64,000 bases of DNA from Cheiracanthium punctorium (GCA_038373885.1 JAWZYV010018234.1:434001-498000); one strand, 5' to 3'. Numbered from the stretch's first letter, positions 24,004-36,334 are shown. Translations and numbers: made by a program. The notes: generated from the sequence alone by a model not told the origin.

Positions 24004-24134
24004 TAGGGATGGACGCAAGACAACTTTTTTGCGATACGATACAGAGATTGACAGCTATTTTGCGAGACGAGACAAATCTTTTAGGCTATTTTGCGAGACG
24101 CGAGACGCTTATTTTCGTCTCGCGTTCATCCCTA
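24004..24134. mobile_element. 131-bp hAT-like MITE (TAGGGATG ends)
   Basis: The ends TAGGGATGGACGC and GCGTTCATCCCTA are inverted copies with one mismatch. Flanks AGTGGCGT and CGTAGCGT match at six of eight bases, consistent with an aged 8-bp duplication. The interior repeats GCGAGACGAGACA. Confidence 0.7.
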
Positions 24135-24764
24135 CGTAGCGTGACAGAAAATTTTGAGGGTGCACATGACATATTCAAGAATAGAGTTTAAAAAAAAAAA
24201 AAAAAAGGTTTCAAAATAAACGGTTTTTAAAACTTAAGTTTAAAGGACACGACATGTGCATTAACCTGCAGATGTCGCTAAATCTTAGGATCTTCACAGA
24301 AGTTTCTGAAGTGCAGGTGAAATTTCCAGACCACGCTTTGCTAAAACTTTACTGTTGTAACGTAAATTTTTTGGGGCAACCCGATGTTCTGGGGTTTAAA
24401 ATCCGTATTCTATGCGTTAAATAATTAATCTTTGCATATTGTTGCATCACAATCGGCTAACTAGAACGAGAGATATGGAGTTTTGGGTTTCCCCATTTCT
24501 TAACATAGGGTTTTCTAGAAATCTCGAGAAATATTGGTCCTAGGCCTTAGCTGACCTCACTTGTGGAGACTTATTTTTCCTATCTTCCCAGAGATCGGCA
24601 ATGGTAAACCTAAAGTTTATTGCTTTTCTCCCCCTCATCCCCCGTTGTTTAGAGAGGGGGAGTACAGTTTCACTTAGAGGACGCTCCCTCATACTCTCCC
24701 CTCCGTTGGAAATAAAAATAATTACTGCTTGCTCGGCAATGGTCTTTGAAAGCAGCAACAGAAG

Positions 24765-25011
24765 CAGAGTTGAGCAAAATACATAAAAAAATGTATTTTC
24801 GATGCAAAATACAAATTACATTTATTCAAACACAAAAAATTACAAAATACAAAATGCTTTCTAAATTGAAAAAATACAAAATACATTTATTTTCTTAATA
24901 CATACAAAATACGAAATACGTCTAAAACTTCAATTAAGTAAAATTTTCTACAGAAACTTCTAGTTTATTTTATTCCAGTGTATTTTAAGATGAACAAACA
25001 AATGTAATAGT

Positions 25012-25053
<42 letters not shown>

Positions 25054-25261
25054 ATACATGAGTTTTTCCTGGAATAAATTGCATCTTAAAAGGCATGAAA
25101 GCAAAAATGAGCTAAAATACTTGTCTCGCAAAAATGCGAGACAAGTATTTATTGAACGTTATTTTTCAGTGATAATGAATGGAATTGAAATATAAAATTA
25201 AATATATTTCTAAACGAAGATGAGTTGAATTTTATTTCTACTTTAAGATATATTTATAGCC
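24765..25261. repeat. CAGAGTTG hAT-like element, left part of copy 1
   Basis: The start CAGAGTTGAGCAAAATACAT and following AAAATACAAAATAC-rich text match the left end of the complete element at 34678-36322. It contains a long T tract (25017-25048). A SINE follows at 25262 as in the other copy; no right terminus (CAACTCTG) was found, so the right side is lost or too diverged. Confidence 0.5.
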
Positions 25262-25493
25262 TTACCATCGCACAGTAGTTATGTCACTGAAAATGGTAGA
25301 CTGCCGAAGAGTGCAGGTCCCGGGATCGGGTCCCATCGAGCAGCTGTCGATCTAACAGTCTGGTTTTTTGGTAGGTTTTTTCCAGATGTAACGTGAATAC
25401 GCTTTAGAACCCCTTAGAAAGTTCTCCTACCTAGGCACCTTCCCATCCTTGGCAGATTGCCCTAGTATAGCGTTGCCATAATCATGCAAACAC
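25262..25493 (+). repeat. tRNA-derived SINE, copy 2
   Basis: The head GCACAGTAGTTATGTCACTG resembles a tRNA A box region, and GGGATCGGGTCCC about 50 bp on resembles a B box. The tail has the family words GTGAATACGCTTTAGAACCC, CCTTAGAAAGTTCTCCTAC and a TTGCCATAATC-like end. It aligns along its length with the minus-strand copy at 40608-40828. Confidence 0.7.
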
Positions 25494-27044
25494 AAGATAC
25501 ATTCATATATTACTACAAAAGATTATATTACTAGAAGATTGTGATGGAGGAGTGGAACAATATCAGCCTTGATGTTTTAAGAAAAGGACTTTCATCTTTG
25601 AAATCAAGATGCAATATGATAGCTCAAAGAAAGGGCTATCAGACTGAACACATCAGAAAATAAAATTCTTATATTTATTTCTATATATATCTTTGCAAAA
25701 TCGTTACAAAAATGTGTGAACACCCTCTGTAGGGTACTTGCGGGAAAACCCGAAAAAAAAAAATTGTTGTGGAATATTACTTAAATGAAATTAATTTACG
25801 TTTCACAAATCACCCGTGCATGAAGATTTTCTTAACATTAAACTTTTAAACGCCTCTGTCACATTGCTCAAGAGTTCTTTAGAGGAATTGCAAAAAATAT
25901 TCAACATGAATTTAAGAAAATGCTTTTAAAAAGAATTTAACAGGTTTTTTTTTTGTTTTTGTTTTTTACACTTTTACAATGTTCTATATACGGTTAATGG
26001 GTCAAATATTTCAGGCTCTACAAATACTCAAGAGAACACATTAAATTACGATATATGTTTCCGAAAAAAAAGAAAAATCTAATTTTCTCTTTTCTCGGAC
26101 CAAAAGTTTAAATTTTAGAATGTCTAAAACTTTAGAGGATTTTGTCGAACTACTTATTAGTTATTAGCATCAGATATTATTAAATTTATACATTTATGCA
26201 TAACTTGCAACTATCTTTATAAAATAGGAAAATAAATGTCAATTTATGAAACTAAACTCTTCGAATAATTTGTTGGATTCAATTAAAATATTCAGATAAT
26301 TTACTTTGATTTTCAGGTAGAAATTAAACCTTCATAATGTGTGAAAGATTATTTTAGTACGTGTTTTGATACTATCTGCGCAGTTTCTAGGACAACTATA
26401 AAATGGAAGCGCCATGTCACGTGCTCCGAATACCCAGCCTAAAATAAGATCCTGCGTCCACAACTAAAACGAATAAGTAAATTTTCAGGTAAATATATGT
26501 AAATAGTTAACGCAATTTTCTTCCTTCAAATTTCCCTTCTTTTCTTTTTTTCCTTCCTTCCTGAGACAGTGAGCGCACGCATTTTAAATTAAAATTAGCG
26601 TATTTTAAAATCGTGAAAAAAAAAAAGAATAAAATATTATTATTTTTTTTTTTTTCAAAATAAGCGATAGTAAGTGCGATGCTTCTAGCGTTTTAAAATA
26701 TTTTTCTAAAGACAAGTTTTAATTATTGCTGCTGATAACGGAACTCTTATTATACCCTTGCTAGACATCTCCGAATGACACTGGCTGGAGTAATTTATGG
26801 GTTGCTATCTTCCCGCTTTTGCCATCCCCACTTTAGAACGGGGGCCATCCTCGTGATATTTTCCGTGAGTCTAGATCTGCAGGGTCACGCACTGATCGTT
26901 CTTGAAAAGGGGGTGAAATTGTTGGCGATCTCTTGGCGTGCCGATGTGTGGGAAGTAACCCTTATTTTTTGGCGCCAAATTTGGTGGTGAGTCACCAAGC
27001 TTGGCGACATTTCGGACATTTGGCGCGATTTTTCCAATGGGGCC
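25494..27044. other. Gene-free stretch
   Basis: No gene recognised. Near 26775-27040 the base composition becomes more balanced and contains a GGTGGTGAGTCACC hairpin that includes an AP-1-like TGAGTCA word, just upstream of the promoter-like block. Confidence 0.45.
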
Positions 27045-27624
27045 TGTAAAGTTTGTTTTCCTGTATTAACATCACATAACAGACTAATATTACTCTATTA
27101 CTCTTCTATTACACAATCAAAATCGAGTTTGTCCTTCTCTGGAACCTTCTCCGGTGTTCGGCGTAAACTATAAAAGCAGCGTGCTGCCCCAGTTGAGTCA
27201 ATTGTCATCGAGCTCTCGTTGAGTGAGTTTGCTGCATTACACTGTGAATTGTGCTACTGAAGGCAATATTTTCGTGCGTTTAAAAGCTGGTTTTTAAGTG
27301 CTGTGTGTAAATTCTTCATTGCTGAGTCTTGAGGGTCTGTTTGCGATTTCCCTCGTAAATTTCCACTGCATTTTTGCCTGTGGAAATGTTTTATTTTGTG
27401 TGAGAAATACAGCGTCTGTGAAAGCTTATTCTGAGCGGACTGTTATAAGCAAGCTACTGGCCGCTAGTGCCAGTGAATTTTGTACAGCTGATGACTGCTC
27501 GACGAAGTTCTAGAAACAATGAAGTTTGTGTTCCATCCTCACAAGCGTACTCTTTACTAGAACTTTCTACACATACTGGACTTTAGAACGACGAATCCAG
27601 GAATCAAGCTGAGTTCTTGCAACA
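27045..27624 (+). mobile_element. Possible solo LTR (TG..CA block)
   Basis: The block could run from TGTAAAG to GCAACA and has a core promoter in the position expected of an LTR U3/R region. No downstream retroelement coding region and no 5-bp flanking duplication was found, so the alternative is a relocated or dead gene promoter. Low confidence in boundaries. Confidence 0.3.
27130..27215 (+). promoter_or_regulatory. Core promoter-like block with heat-shock element
   Basis: A perfect two-unit heat-shock-factor site (GAAccTTC within TGGAACCTTCTCC) lies about 25 bp upstream of TATAAAAG (27169-27176), followed about 25 bp on by an initiator-like GAGTCAATTG. This arrangement is typical of inducible hsp promoters and of some retroelement LTRs. 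No convincing coding region follows, so what it drives is unknown. Confidence 0.5.
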
Positions 27625-27845
27625 CTATCATCTCTCTCTCTCAAGAAAAAAAAAAAAAATAAAATTTATAATTATGAATTTTATCTTACTTTGAATGATG
27701 CAATTTTCGGATAGTAAAATCATCTGTAAGAAAGCTTGTTAAGAAAAATTAGCTAGCAGATAGTGTTTCAACAATTTTGTGAACAGCGTGATTAATAAGG
27801 ACACTACACAAAAAGACTGTTGTTAAAATGTAAACTGAATTTAAA

Positions 27846-27905
27846 ACTTTGCAAAATAAAAAATATGAAAAAGATACAACGATCGTTTCGGGCGAAACCT
27901 TATTT
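27846..27905 (-). repeat. Penelope-like terminal relic with hammerhead-like remnant
   Basis: Minus-strand text contains AAGG, TTTCG, CC, then CGAAAC, loop GATC and GTT, followed by an AT-rich tail with TTTTGCAAAGTTTT. CGAAAC-loop-GTT is the stem III and cleavage region of a hammerhead. The CTGATGA core has decayed. Confidence 0.35.
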
Positions 27906-27942
27906 CCTATGTGGATGGTAGAACTTTATCTTTTTTTAAACT

Positions 27943-28032
27943 GAAGAAAGGTGAACCCTTTGCACCAACCCGAAACGATTGTCTTGCAAAATAACTATTT
28001 CATATGTGTTACTTAACAAGGTTTTTAATTAA
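27943..28032 (+). repeat. Penelope-like terminal relic with hammerhead-like remnant
   Basis: Plus-strand CTGAAGA (for CTGATGA), a GGTG..CACC hairpin, CGAAAC, loop GATT and GTC follow in hammerhead order. The tail TTCATATGTGTTACTTAAC resembles the tail of the 6.7-kb relic. It is divergent from, and only about 40 bp away from, the opposite-strand relic at 27846-27905. Confidence 0.4.
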
Positions 28033-28199
28033 TTTTACTGAAGTGATTATTAACATGTCTATGAAAACCACATTTTTGACTTTGCATTGTGTATTTTCGG
28101 TTGATCGATTTTCTTTCTTCTACTTCCCCTTGCAATTGTACTAAATTATTTCTGAACCGCACAGTATATGATTCATCACGTAATAGTCATAGTAATGCC

Positions 28200-28642
28200 C
28201 AGGCCCGGACTGGCCAGGGTGTCCGACTGTCTGCAGACTAGTGGGCCTCCGCCCTCGGCGGGCCCCAACAGAAAAAAGAAAGAAAATAAAAAAAAGTGCC
28301 ATACTGATAGCACTTGAATGAAGTTTGACATATAAAAAATATTTTGTAGCTGCAATTGCGCCCCAGAAAGCTTCAAAACACTTCATTTTAAATGTAGTTC
28401 TCAAAATTCTTTGAGTGAGGGTTCCTGAAGGAACAAGGGATTAATTAATATGAATGACGCATATTAATTAATTGATAAATATTTTATTAATGCATTAATT
28501 GTCAATCATAATTAATTAATAATAACACCATACCTCCCCCATACCCCGAAAGTTAACACATAATATTATTTATCGGTTGTACAATAATCCGGGCCCCCCT
28601 TCTCTTGAGACGGGCGGTCCGCTCTCTCCCAGTCCGGGCCAG
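28200..28642. mobile_element. 443-bp hAT-like MITE of the CCCGGACTGG family, copy 2
   Basis: The left end CAGGCCCGGACTGGCCAGG and right end CCAGTCCGGGCCAG are flanked by the exact 8-bp duplication GTAATGCC (28192-28199 and 28643-28650). The interior has an AT palindrome near 28440-28520. Short frames inside are not genes. Confidence 0.88.
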
Positions 28643-28920
28643 GTAATGCCGATGATGATAGTAGTAATTAGTCTGCATTTTACTTCGTTCGTATATATGC
28701 ATTTCCTAATGCAAAGCGTAGAGGAGTGCACTGAAAAGCTAGTTTAAAAACAGATTTTCAAATACCTGTTTCAGCCTCATCTGTATAGAATTTAGAAATT
28801 AGCAATCATCTTCCTTTTTATTGATATTTTAATTTTTAAAAATTAAGAAAACCCTCACTATCTCATTCTTCTTTTGTCATTTTTTGCTCAAAATCGTGTA
28901 CCCTCAGTTTTCCTCTTTAA

Positions 28921-29430
28921 CCCTCTCGTCACCCTGAACTTCATATGAGGCTCCTACTTCAAATAGCAATATTTAGAGAAAAAACAATTGAATTTAGTAT
29001 TTTTTTCTTTCAGTGATATCAATATCATTAATTCATGTAGAAAGTATATGAGGCTCTTAACTAGACGCATAAATCGTGCGTAGATTGCAGTACTAGTCAA
29101 TTTAGATCATTTTTTACAGTTTTCGCTTCATTGTTTCAGGAGAAAAATTAAGAAAATATTTACCCTGCTTTTTTACCGTTTTTTTTTTCTTTTTAAGGTA
29201 AGTATAGTTTTTTTTCTTATTCCTCAACCTTTACCTAATATGTGCATCCTTTTAAATTAATTTTAGCATAACAAAATGCTTCGAAAATGCAGAAATTAAT
29301 ATTAGAAAAATCTAATATTAATCGACATTAGAAAAAAATATTTTTGCATGATTTATAATAGTATTTCAGATGCATTAAATGCTAGACAAATTTTTTTTCT
29401 CTGATTTTTCATAATTCGGTGACGAGAGTG
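28921..29430. mobile_element. piggyBac-type MITE, copy 2
   Basis: A 510-bp copy of the element at 3976-4482, in the same orientation and nearly identical throughout, flanked by TTAA (28917-28920 and 29431-29434). The right terminus has one change (GAGTG for GAGGG). Confidence 0.9.
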
Positions 29431-29434
29431 TTAA

Positions 29435-32433
29435 AATCTCATTGAAATAAAATAATTATGAACAAAGTTACGCAGTTATCAAAAGACTAAACAAAGCGAA
29501 CGAGTTTAAAAAATAAAATTAAAATATTCTGAAATTTAAATACTAATGTAAAAATATGCTTGCTATATATTAAATGCATTTTTTCCTTTGCAATAGAAAA
29601 TAAAATAAAATAATAATAGATTTTTTTTATGGCACCCATGCAATCTGGGAGCCATTTGTTTAAGAAAATGGCTGCAATGAAGCCAAGGACAGAAGAGAAA
29701 AAGAAAAATTTATTCTTCTAAGGCGTGTTCCGTCCCCGAAATGCTTTTGAAGTTCTATGCATAATACATCTAAAAGACGTTTAGATATACATTTAGATAT
29801 AAAAGCTTTGTATCAATGTATAGATGCTTTGAGTTCTGTTTTATTCGTTCACTGTATTCTACCACACTCGGATTAGCACAGAAACTTCAAATACCGCATT
29901 TTTGTCTTAGTGGAATTTGTAACATTTTCTGTAAAATTCTTTATAGTTTCTTTTCTTTTCAGGATTCGAAAAATAACGCTGTAATCTTTTAAAACAAATA
30001 CCGAAAGTAATGTATTTACTTATTTAGTTTTTATTGACAAGAGCATTGTTACGGGCTAGTTAATTTTTGACATAATATCGGCAGCTTTCTGGACGTGTTT
30101 GATGTTCTGATGCTACGCATCATTGAAATTGGATCAGCAGGGATATAAACCGCTTTCTTTTCTATGCCATTAGATTTCTGAACCCTCAAGTGCCTTGTTA
30201 GGACAATTCCATCCGTCTTCCCTTAAAAAAAAAAAAAAAAAAAAAGATAAATAAAACATCTGCTTATATTTATCTATTCTATGAAGATAGCGGTCCTCTA
30301 TATAATGTCACCTCCTCACGCAAAAACCGTTCGACCAATTCAGCGGAAAATTTGCATGAAATTTCTATTACTTGAGAGGATATGAGACTATTGCTGTTTT
30401 CAAATTCGATTTGGATTTTTTTTTGTAATTTCATTTCCTGAAGATATTTTTCGTACCAGTTTTACAATCATTCAAAACGTATTATACACACAGAAAGACA
30501 ATTATAGTATATCGAACATAGTAATTAATTTAATCAAAACAAAGTTTCCTTCGAATTCATCACTTTATTAAAGAATTTTTGACACATTTTAAAAGGTAGT
30601 AAGATTTTTTTAATGTTTTCGTTGGATGCCAATCAGGCACGTATCCAAAAAAAAAACTTTTTTTTTTTTGGTGGGTCCAAACAGTAAAAAAGGCAGAATT
30701 TCACACAAAAATACTATATCATTACCATTTTAGTAATAAAAATGCAAATTTCGGGGAAGGGGTCCCTGTCTCCCCCCTAAATACGTCCTTGATGCCAATG
30801 AATTTAAGTCCGAAGAAAAAACTAAGATTTTAAAGCGTATTTATTGTTATTATCATTACCATATATTCTGGTGCACATTGCGTACCCTTCACTTACACTC
30901 GTTTTCTGATTTTGAGGTAAATAACACCACAAAAAGCGCACCCGTTTTTTTTCTTAAAGGAACCTTTTATGAGAAATCATAAGAAACTTGCTATGACAAT
31001 TCACATTGCTTTGTGCATTTAACATTCGTTTGAAAAAATTTCTCTCGTATTTATTTATTTTCATTACATTAGAACTTTAAAAATATTCCTTAAATATTCT
31101 AATATAGAATTATATGTTTCTAAAACATAATGAATGGTATTTCATGCAGCCTTGTACAAAATTATATATATTTAAAAAAAGGAAACAAAAAATTATGGGT
31201 TTAAGAATTAAAGCTTACGTAAATATAACCTGTGCGTTTGGCATGACTTATCTCTCTTGTTAAAGTGTTTATGATTTCAGTTTGTATGTCTGTCTGCACT
31301 CTTAACTTCCGTAAATATGCATCAATTACTACGAAATTTATATATGTTATTCCAATGTGCAGTTTTATGAACCCTATTGGAAATATATGTGGCATTTACC
31401 AGTTCTTTTGCAGAAAGCAGGACCACCCAAAATAATTTCAATAGATTACGATCTATGGCAGTTTAGTGATATTAAACCCATTTCAAGCACTTTCGCGGGG
31501 TCTAGCAAAATTATATTAATAGTGATTTACAGTTTTTTAAAGATTATTTCCAAAATCTCGCCAAGTCTTAAGACAATGTATCGCCAAATTTAGCGCAAGA
31601 AAGACGTGCTGGAGAGTGTTTTATAATCCGTGTATTTGGGATATTTATCTCACTTGTTTAATATTGCAAAACAATGGAAAAATTTAAAAGTTCGCCGTAG
31701 AGACGTAAATGGGGGTTCATAAGTGCGACTAAGGTCCTAAAAGAGGGAGGTTCCGGTGATTTGTAGAGGAGAAAAAAAATTCCTAAAATAAAGTGTAAAA
31801 TATGCGATCTCTGATTCAAATTTTAAGATCTTATATGTTTGATAACTAAGTAATATTTGAAAGTAAAAAAAATAAAATAAATAATTCAACATTCGGTTAA
31901 CTTACTCAATAAGATTTGTGAGTTATAAAAGTTCTCCCCAGAAGTGCAGCGAAGTATAAAATGAACTCATGCCGTCACAAGCAAAGTGAATACTCAGCTT
32001 TGTTATAATCTCTGTATGTTGTATTTTTTTTTTTTTTTCCTCTGCTTGTATTACCATATCACAAGTTTTGGCTATAGTACTTTGCTGAAGAAGAAAGAAT
32101 TCTTGTATTTTGCAAAACAAGCAAAGCCGTTATATTTTTACAGTTATTTCATTCAATATTATCTATATTTTAAATAAATAAAAAAACCCCTTAAAGCACA
32201 GATCAATGTCCTATAAAATAGAAAAGCTCATTGTAGCTGTTTATCGAATTTAATGGGCTAAATAAATCAGGGTTTCTACAGATTTGACAGCTTTTGCTAC
32301 CCTGATATCTCTCACGCTCTTCCCTGACTTTATGTAGCGTACTTTCCTATTTCTATTTTTAACATTACATCCTTTAATTAATAACTTATATACAATTTGC
32401 CCCCTTTTTACAAATAATAATAAAAATAATATA
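29435..32433. other. Gene-free AT-rich stretch
   Basis: No gene recognised. It contains one short bounded MITE (30634-30791), an A tract near 30225-30245 and AT-rich filler. Confidence 0.55.
30634..30791. mobile_element. 158-bp hAT-like MITE
   Basis: It begins CAGGCACGTATCC and ends TACGTCCTTG, with the exact 8-bp duplication ATGCCAAT on both sides (30626-30633 and 30792-30799). The ends are only partly inverted copies. Confidence 0.8.
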
Positions 32434-32435
32434 TA

Positions 32436-32837
32436 TTAGGTTGTAACGAAAGTTTCCCGCCACCGCAAACATCGTCAGCACACAGTTCTCGTTGGCGTAT
32501 TTGCTCATATTTTGTCAAACGATTTTTGGCATTTGAAAGAAAGTGACTTACTTTATAACACTGTGTTGTGAAATCTGTAAAAATATAGTTATCATTAAGT
32601 ATAAGGTGTCCCAAATGGAACTATCACTCTAGAGGATTAGAACCATCATTTACTTCCAGTTGTGTTGCAAAAAGTCAGCTACATAATATCAACGAATTAT
32701 GAGTACAGCTTTAAGTACTATTGTTGTATCGTGTGACACTGTGCAGGTTTGGTACCGAAAGTTCAAAAACAGTTATCTAAGGAGTTAGAAGTTAGTTTTT
32801 CAGGCAGATATGGCGGAAAACTTTCGTTACAACCTGA
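32436..32837. mobile_element. mariner-type MITE, 402 bp
   Basis: Inverted ends TTAGGTTGTAACGAAAGTTT and AAACTTTCGTTACAACCTGA are flanked by TA. The ..AGGTTG start is typical of mariner elements. There is no transposase frame, so it is an internally deleted or non-autonomous copy. Confidence 0.85.
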
Positions 32838-34669
32838 TACAAGAATCTTATTTGACATCACTGGATTCTAAGAAAAACCATGCTTGATAATAATTTAGGA
32901 TAAAATTAAACATATTTCAACTGCACAAGATATGCTCATGAAGACCTCATTTTAAAATTATTTATAAGGTTAAATGAGAAAATGAAAATGAAACAATTTC
33001 CATACTTAGGTTCAAACAGCAAATATTTTCTTGATTTTACCACAAAATTAAATTTTTCTTGCATTTCCCTGACCTTTCTTCAATTTCTGCTAATTTCCCT
33101 GACTTTTTCCCCAAATCCCTGACCAAAACTCATTTCTCCGATATTCCAGGACTGTAGAAACCCTGTAAATACTCACGGTAATTAGTTTCAGATAACAAAA
33201 TATTTTAGACAAGATAGGTACGTACCCCTAACAAGGCTTATTCGTAAAAAAGACATAATTTCAACAGACAAAACCCGAAGATTGGATCAGATAGAATGTT
33301 ACTGAGGTACACATTGCTTGGTTTTTTCATGTTCATTGGTACATAAAAATTTAAACTTCACACTACAGTAGACCCCCTGCCCCTCATAACACAGAAGATG
33401 TTATGGGGGGGGGGGTCATGTTATGGGAATCCGTGTTGTACGGGTCCTGGGCTATACTCCACCTGGAGTGCGGACTCCGCTTATAATCGCTGAAAAAATT
33501 ATTTGCACTCCTCAGAAACACAATGATATTTAATATTGCCATTCAAAAGTTATATTAATTAGGAGCTAAAGCATAATAAAATCAGAACATCTGTTTCAGC
33601 TGTATTTTTAATAATGTAAAAGCCTGCCATCAATGGCGACTTTTCATTATTTGGCGATTTACACATGCTCACGACCTATATTTACTGTTCATTTAAGGTT
33701 ACCGGAAAACCGTTATCCATATTTTCATTTACATAATCGTTTGCAGATTGGCGTACTTAGCACGACGAATTATACCATCTCGTCGCGCTAGCAAATATCC
33801 AAAGTGTACTATAACTGCTATAATGGCATAGTTAATGCCGCCAAATATTTCTACCGGTAGCAAATAATCCAGATGGACCGAACCGGCTTTAAAATAATCT
33901 GCATTTTAATTATTTTTCATTTTCAAGATATTAGTTATTCTGTTTTGGAAAAACGAATAATCGCTCATTCTAAACTCCTGTTGTCTAAGCGAACTTACTA
34001 TTTGAAAAGTTTGTTTAAATTTGAGAAATAGTATGCCATCTTCATTAGCTATTTCGAATTCCACAAAAATAAGCAGATCTTGTTATGTAAACTTGACCTT
34101 AAAAATCAAATCCAACTTTGCAAAAAATCATACGCATCATAAATCTGTAAAAATTTAATTAATATTAAAAAAAGGGTAAACCTTTTCTATATTACAGTAC
34201 TGTAGATTTAAAGAAATTCTCAAGAAAAGACAAGCATTTACAAGAAGGATGGGAAAAGATTGAAATTGGATTGCTTGAGCATGATTTTCAGTGCAACCCC
34301 TCCCCCCCGAAAAAAGAAAAAGAATTCCGGTTATTACTTGCTAAAAATACACAGTAAATGAAATAGTAATTTTTTATTAAAAAAATTGTTCACTGGAACT
34401 CCTAGTTCTATATAATGTAACAAATAACTGTATTGCTTTAATAATTTGTGAAGATAAATCACTGCACAAACAAAATATACTGTCGAAAGGTGATACGGGT
34501 CATCCCGTAGTATTTGGCCTCACAAGTTAGGGGGGGGGGAAATTAAGTGTACGTCATTTTAAAACTTGAAATTTATTCTATTAAAGTTTATCAACAGAAA
34601 ATCTATATTTTTTGCTAAACAAAAATTAGAGCATTTTGTTAGCAGGCATACAGAAAAATTTGTTACACA
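32838..34669. other. Gene-free stretch with a possible pogo-like end
   Basis: No gene recognised. A TACAGTAGACCCCC word at about 33364 resembles a pogo/Tigger terminus like that at 36335, followed by an inverted CATAACA/TGTTATG pair, but no opposite end was found. Confidence 0.45.
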
Positions 34670-35296
34670 CGGGACATCAGAGTTGATCAAAATACATCGA
34701 AAATGTATTTTTGATATTAAATAGATTGATTCAAACACAATAAAATACAAAATACTTCCTAAATGAAAAAAAAAAAAAATGCAAAATACATGTATTTTTA
34801 AAATACATGTAAAATATTTAAAGGATTTGAATTGAGAAGCTAAATTTTTCACCAAAGATTGCAGTTTATTTTATTTAAATGCATTTTAACGAGAATAACA
34901 AAAGCAATCTTAATAGTTGTGTTAAAGAAAACCTACGATTTGTTCTTTAAAAGCGATACTTTTCAAAATTCTACCTGTATATCAATAAAATCCGAAACAG
35001 ACCATTTCTTAGAAATTGCTTTACTACTCAAACCACAATGAAACAATGCAATTTCAACATATGAAGAATGAATAACAGTTTCTTTCGAAATCGTTTATAA
35101 AAACTTTTGATTTGCAAAAGTCACAGTGCGTAAAATAAGCCTCTACCGACGTACAATATTTATTATTTATTGATTTCAGTTCTATCGTCAAGTAACTTTT
35201 AAAATTTATCATAGAATTAAATTCATAATTGACACTGTGCCTTAACTTTTTCTTTTCCATATACATTCGAATTTGGAAACATTTTCCATTCAGAAT

Positions 35297-35775
35297 TGCA
35301 CAACAGGTTTCTAAATCATCTAAAATGGAAGTTCGATTCATCCCATTTTATTACGCGAAGCTGCCGATCTAATGGTCTGGAGTTTGAGGCATTTTGCTCT
35401 TCAGATGCCTAGTCAGATAATGTAGACGCACGCACGCACGGATACATTCAAAGGTCTTGCAGATAGTTTTCCGGTAATTCTAAGTTTTTATTTTATTTTA
35501 TGCATAGTTACCTAAAAGAAATATCTTTGCAAGTCACTATAGCCCAAGCACATTGCACAGATGTGTGCGCATATGCACATACACGTGTTCATATACACAC
35601 TATGTATTTAGCTATCATGAACTATTATGAGTTTGCAGATAGTTTTGGATTATGTGCGCAGATAGTTTTATATTTTATCTGACTATGTTCAGATGTAATG
35701 CGAATACGCCTTAAAAACCCTAAAAACAGTCTCCACCTAAGGCATATACCCTTAGGAAGATAGACCGTTGTGTAG
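35297..35775 (+). repeat. tRNA-derived SINE, copy 3, split by a MITE
   Basis: Two blocks, 35297-35407 and 35696-35775, together align with the SINE at 25262-25493: GCACAACAGG head, GTTCGATTC B-box-like word, TCTAATGGTCTGGAGTTT, then ATGTAATGCGAATACGCCTT and a CTCCACCTAAGGC tail. The blocks are separated by a transposon with its own target duplication. Confidence 0.6.
35408..35687. mobile_element. 280-bp MITE inserted in the SINE
   Basis: Ends CCTAGTCAGATAA and TTATCTGACTATG-type (TTTTATCTGACTATG) are inverted copies with one difference, flanked by the exact 8-bp duplication TTCAGATG (35400-35407 and 35688-35695). Removing element plus one duplication restores the SINE alignment. Confidence 0.82.
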
Positions 35776-36334
35776 CTTTGTCTCTTAACTACAATAACCA
35801 ATAACTTATTATATTACTGCAGAAATACTGACTTTTTCTGGAACTTAGCAACACATATCAAATTGTTAATAAATTCCTATAAAAAATTCCAATAAATACT
35901 ACTGAAACATGTTTTTACTACCTTTGGCTTCATTTACATTGTAAATCTAGAAAATTCCTAGACCAAACATAGGTGTTTTAAACAGGAGTACGAAAGGCTT
36001 TCCTTAACCTTTCCTGTTTAGTTAAATTTAAAGATCATAAAAGATCCTAACTCTTCTTCTCAGTTAAAATACTACGTGTAGTTCTGGTGCAGTTCATAAA
36101 TTATATCAAGAGAGGGAGGGGAAAAGTGAATAATGGCAGTTTTATGATTTTCATTCTCACAGGCTATCTGAGCAACCTGTGGTGCTGCGATTAATTTAAT
36201 GTCATAATATAAAATGTATTTTAAAATATATTTTCAAATACTTTGTTTTTACAAGTGAAAATACAAAATACAAGAAAAAAATGTATTTCAAATACTTGTA
36301 TTCGTGATCCTGCCCAACTCTGCGGGACATTATA

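Larger units (their letters stand above)
34678..36322. mobile_element. CAGAGTTG hAT-like element with nested insertions, copy 2
   Basis: It starts CAGAGTTGATC and ends GCCCAACTCTG, with the exact 8-bp duplication CGGGACAT on both sides (34670-34677 and 36323-36330). The terminal regions are rich in AAAATACA words in opposite orientation. The 1645-bp span includes a SINE (35297-35775), itself split by a 280-bp MITE. No transposase is encoded. Confidence 0.88.

Noticed and set aside
33364..33480. Second pogo-like MITE
   Set aside because: Only one terminus (CAGTAGACCCCC) is visible.
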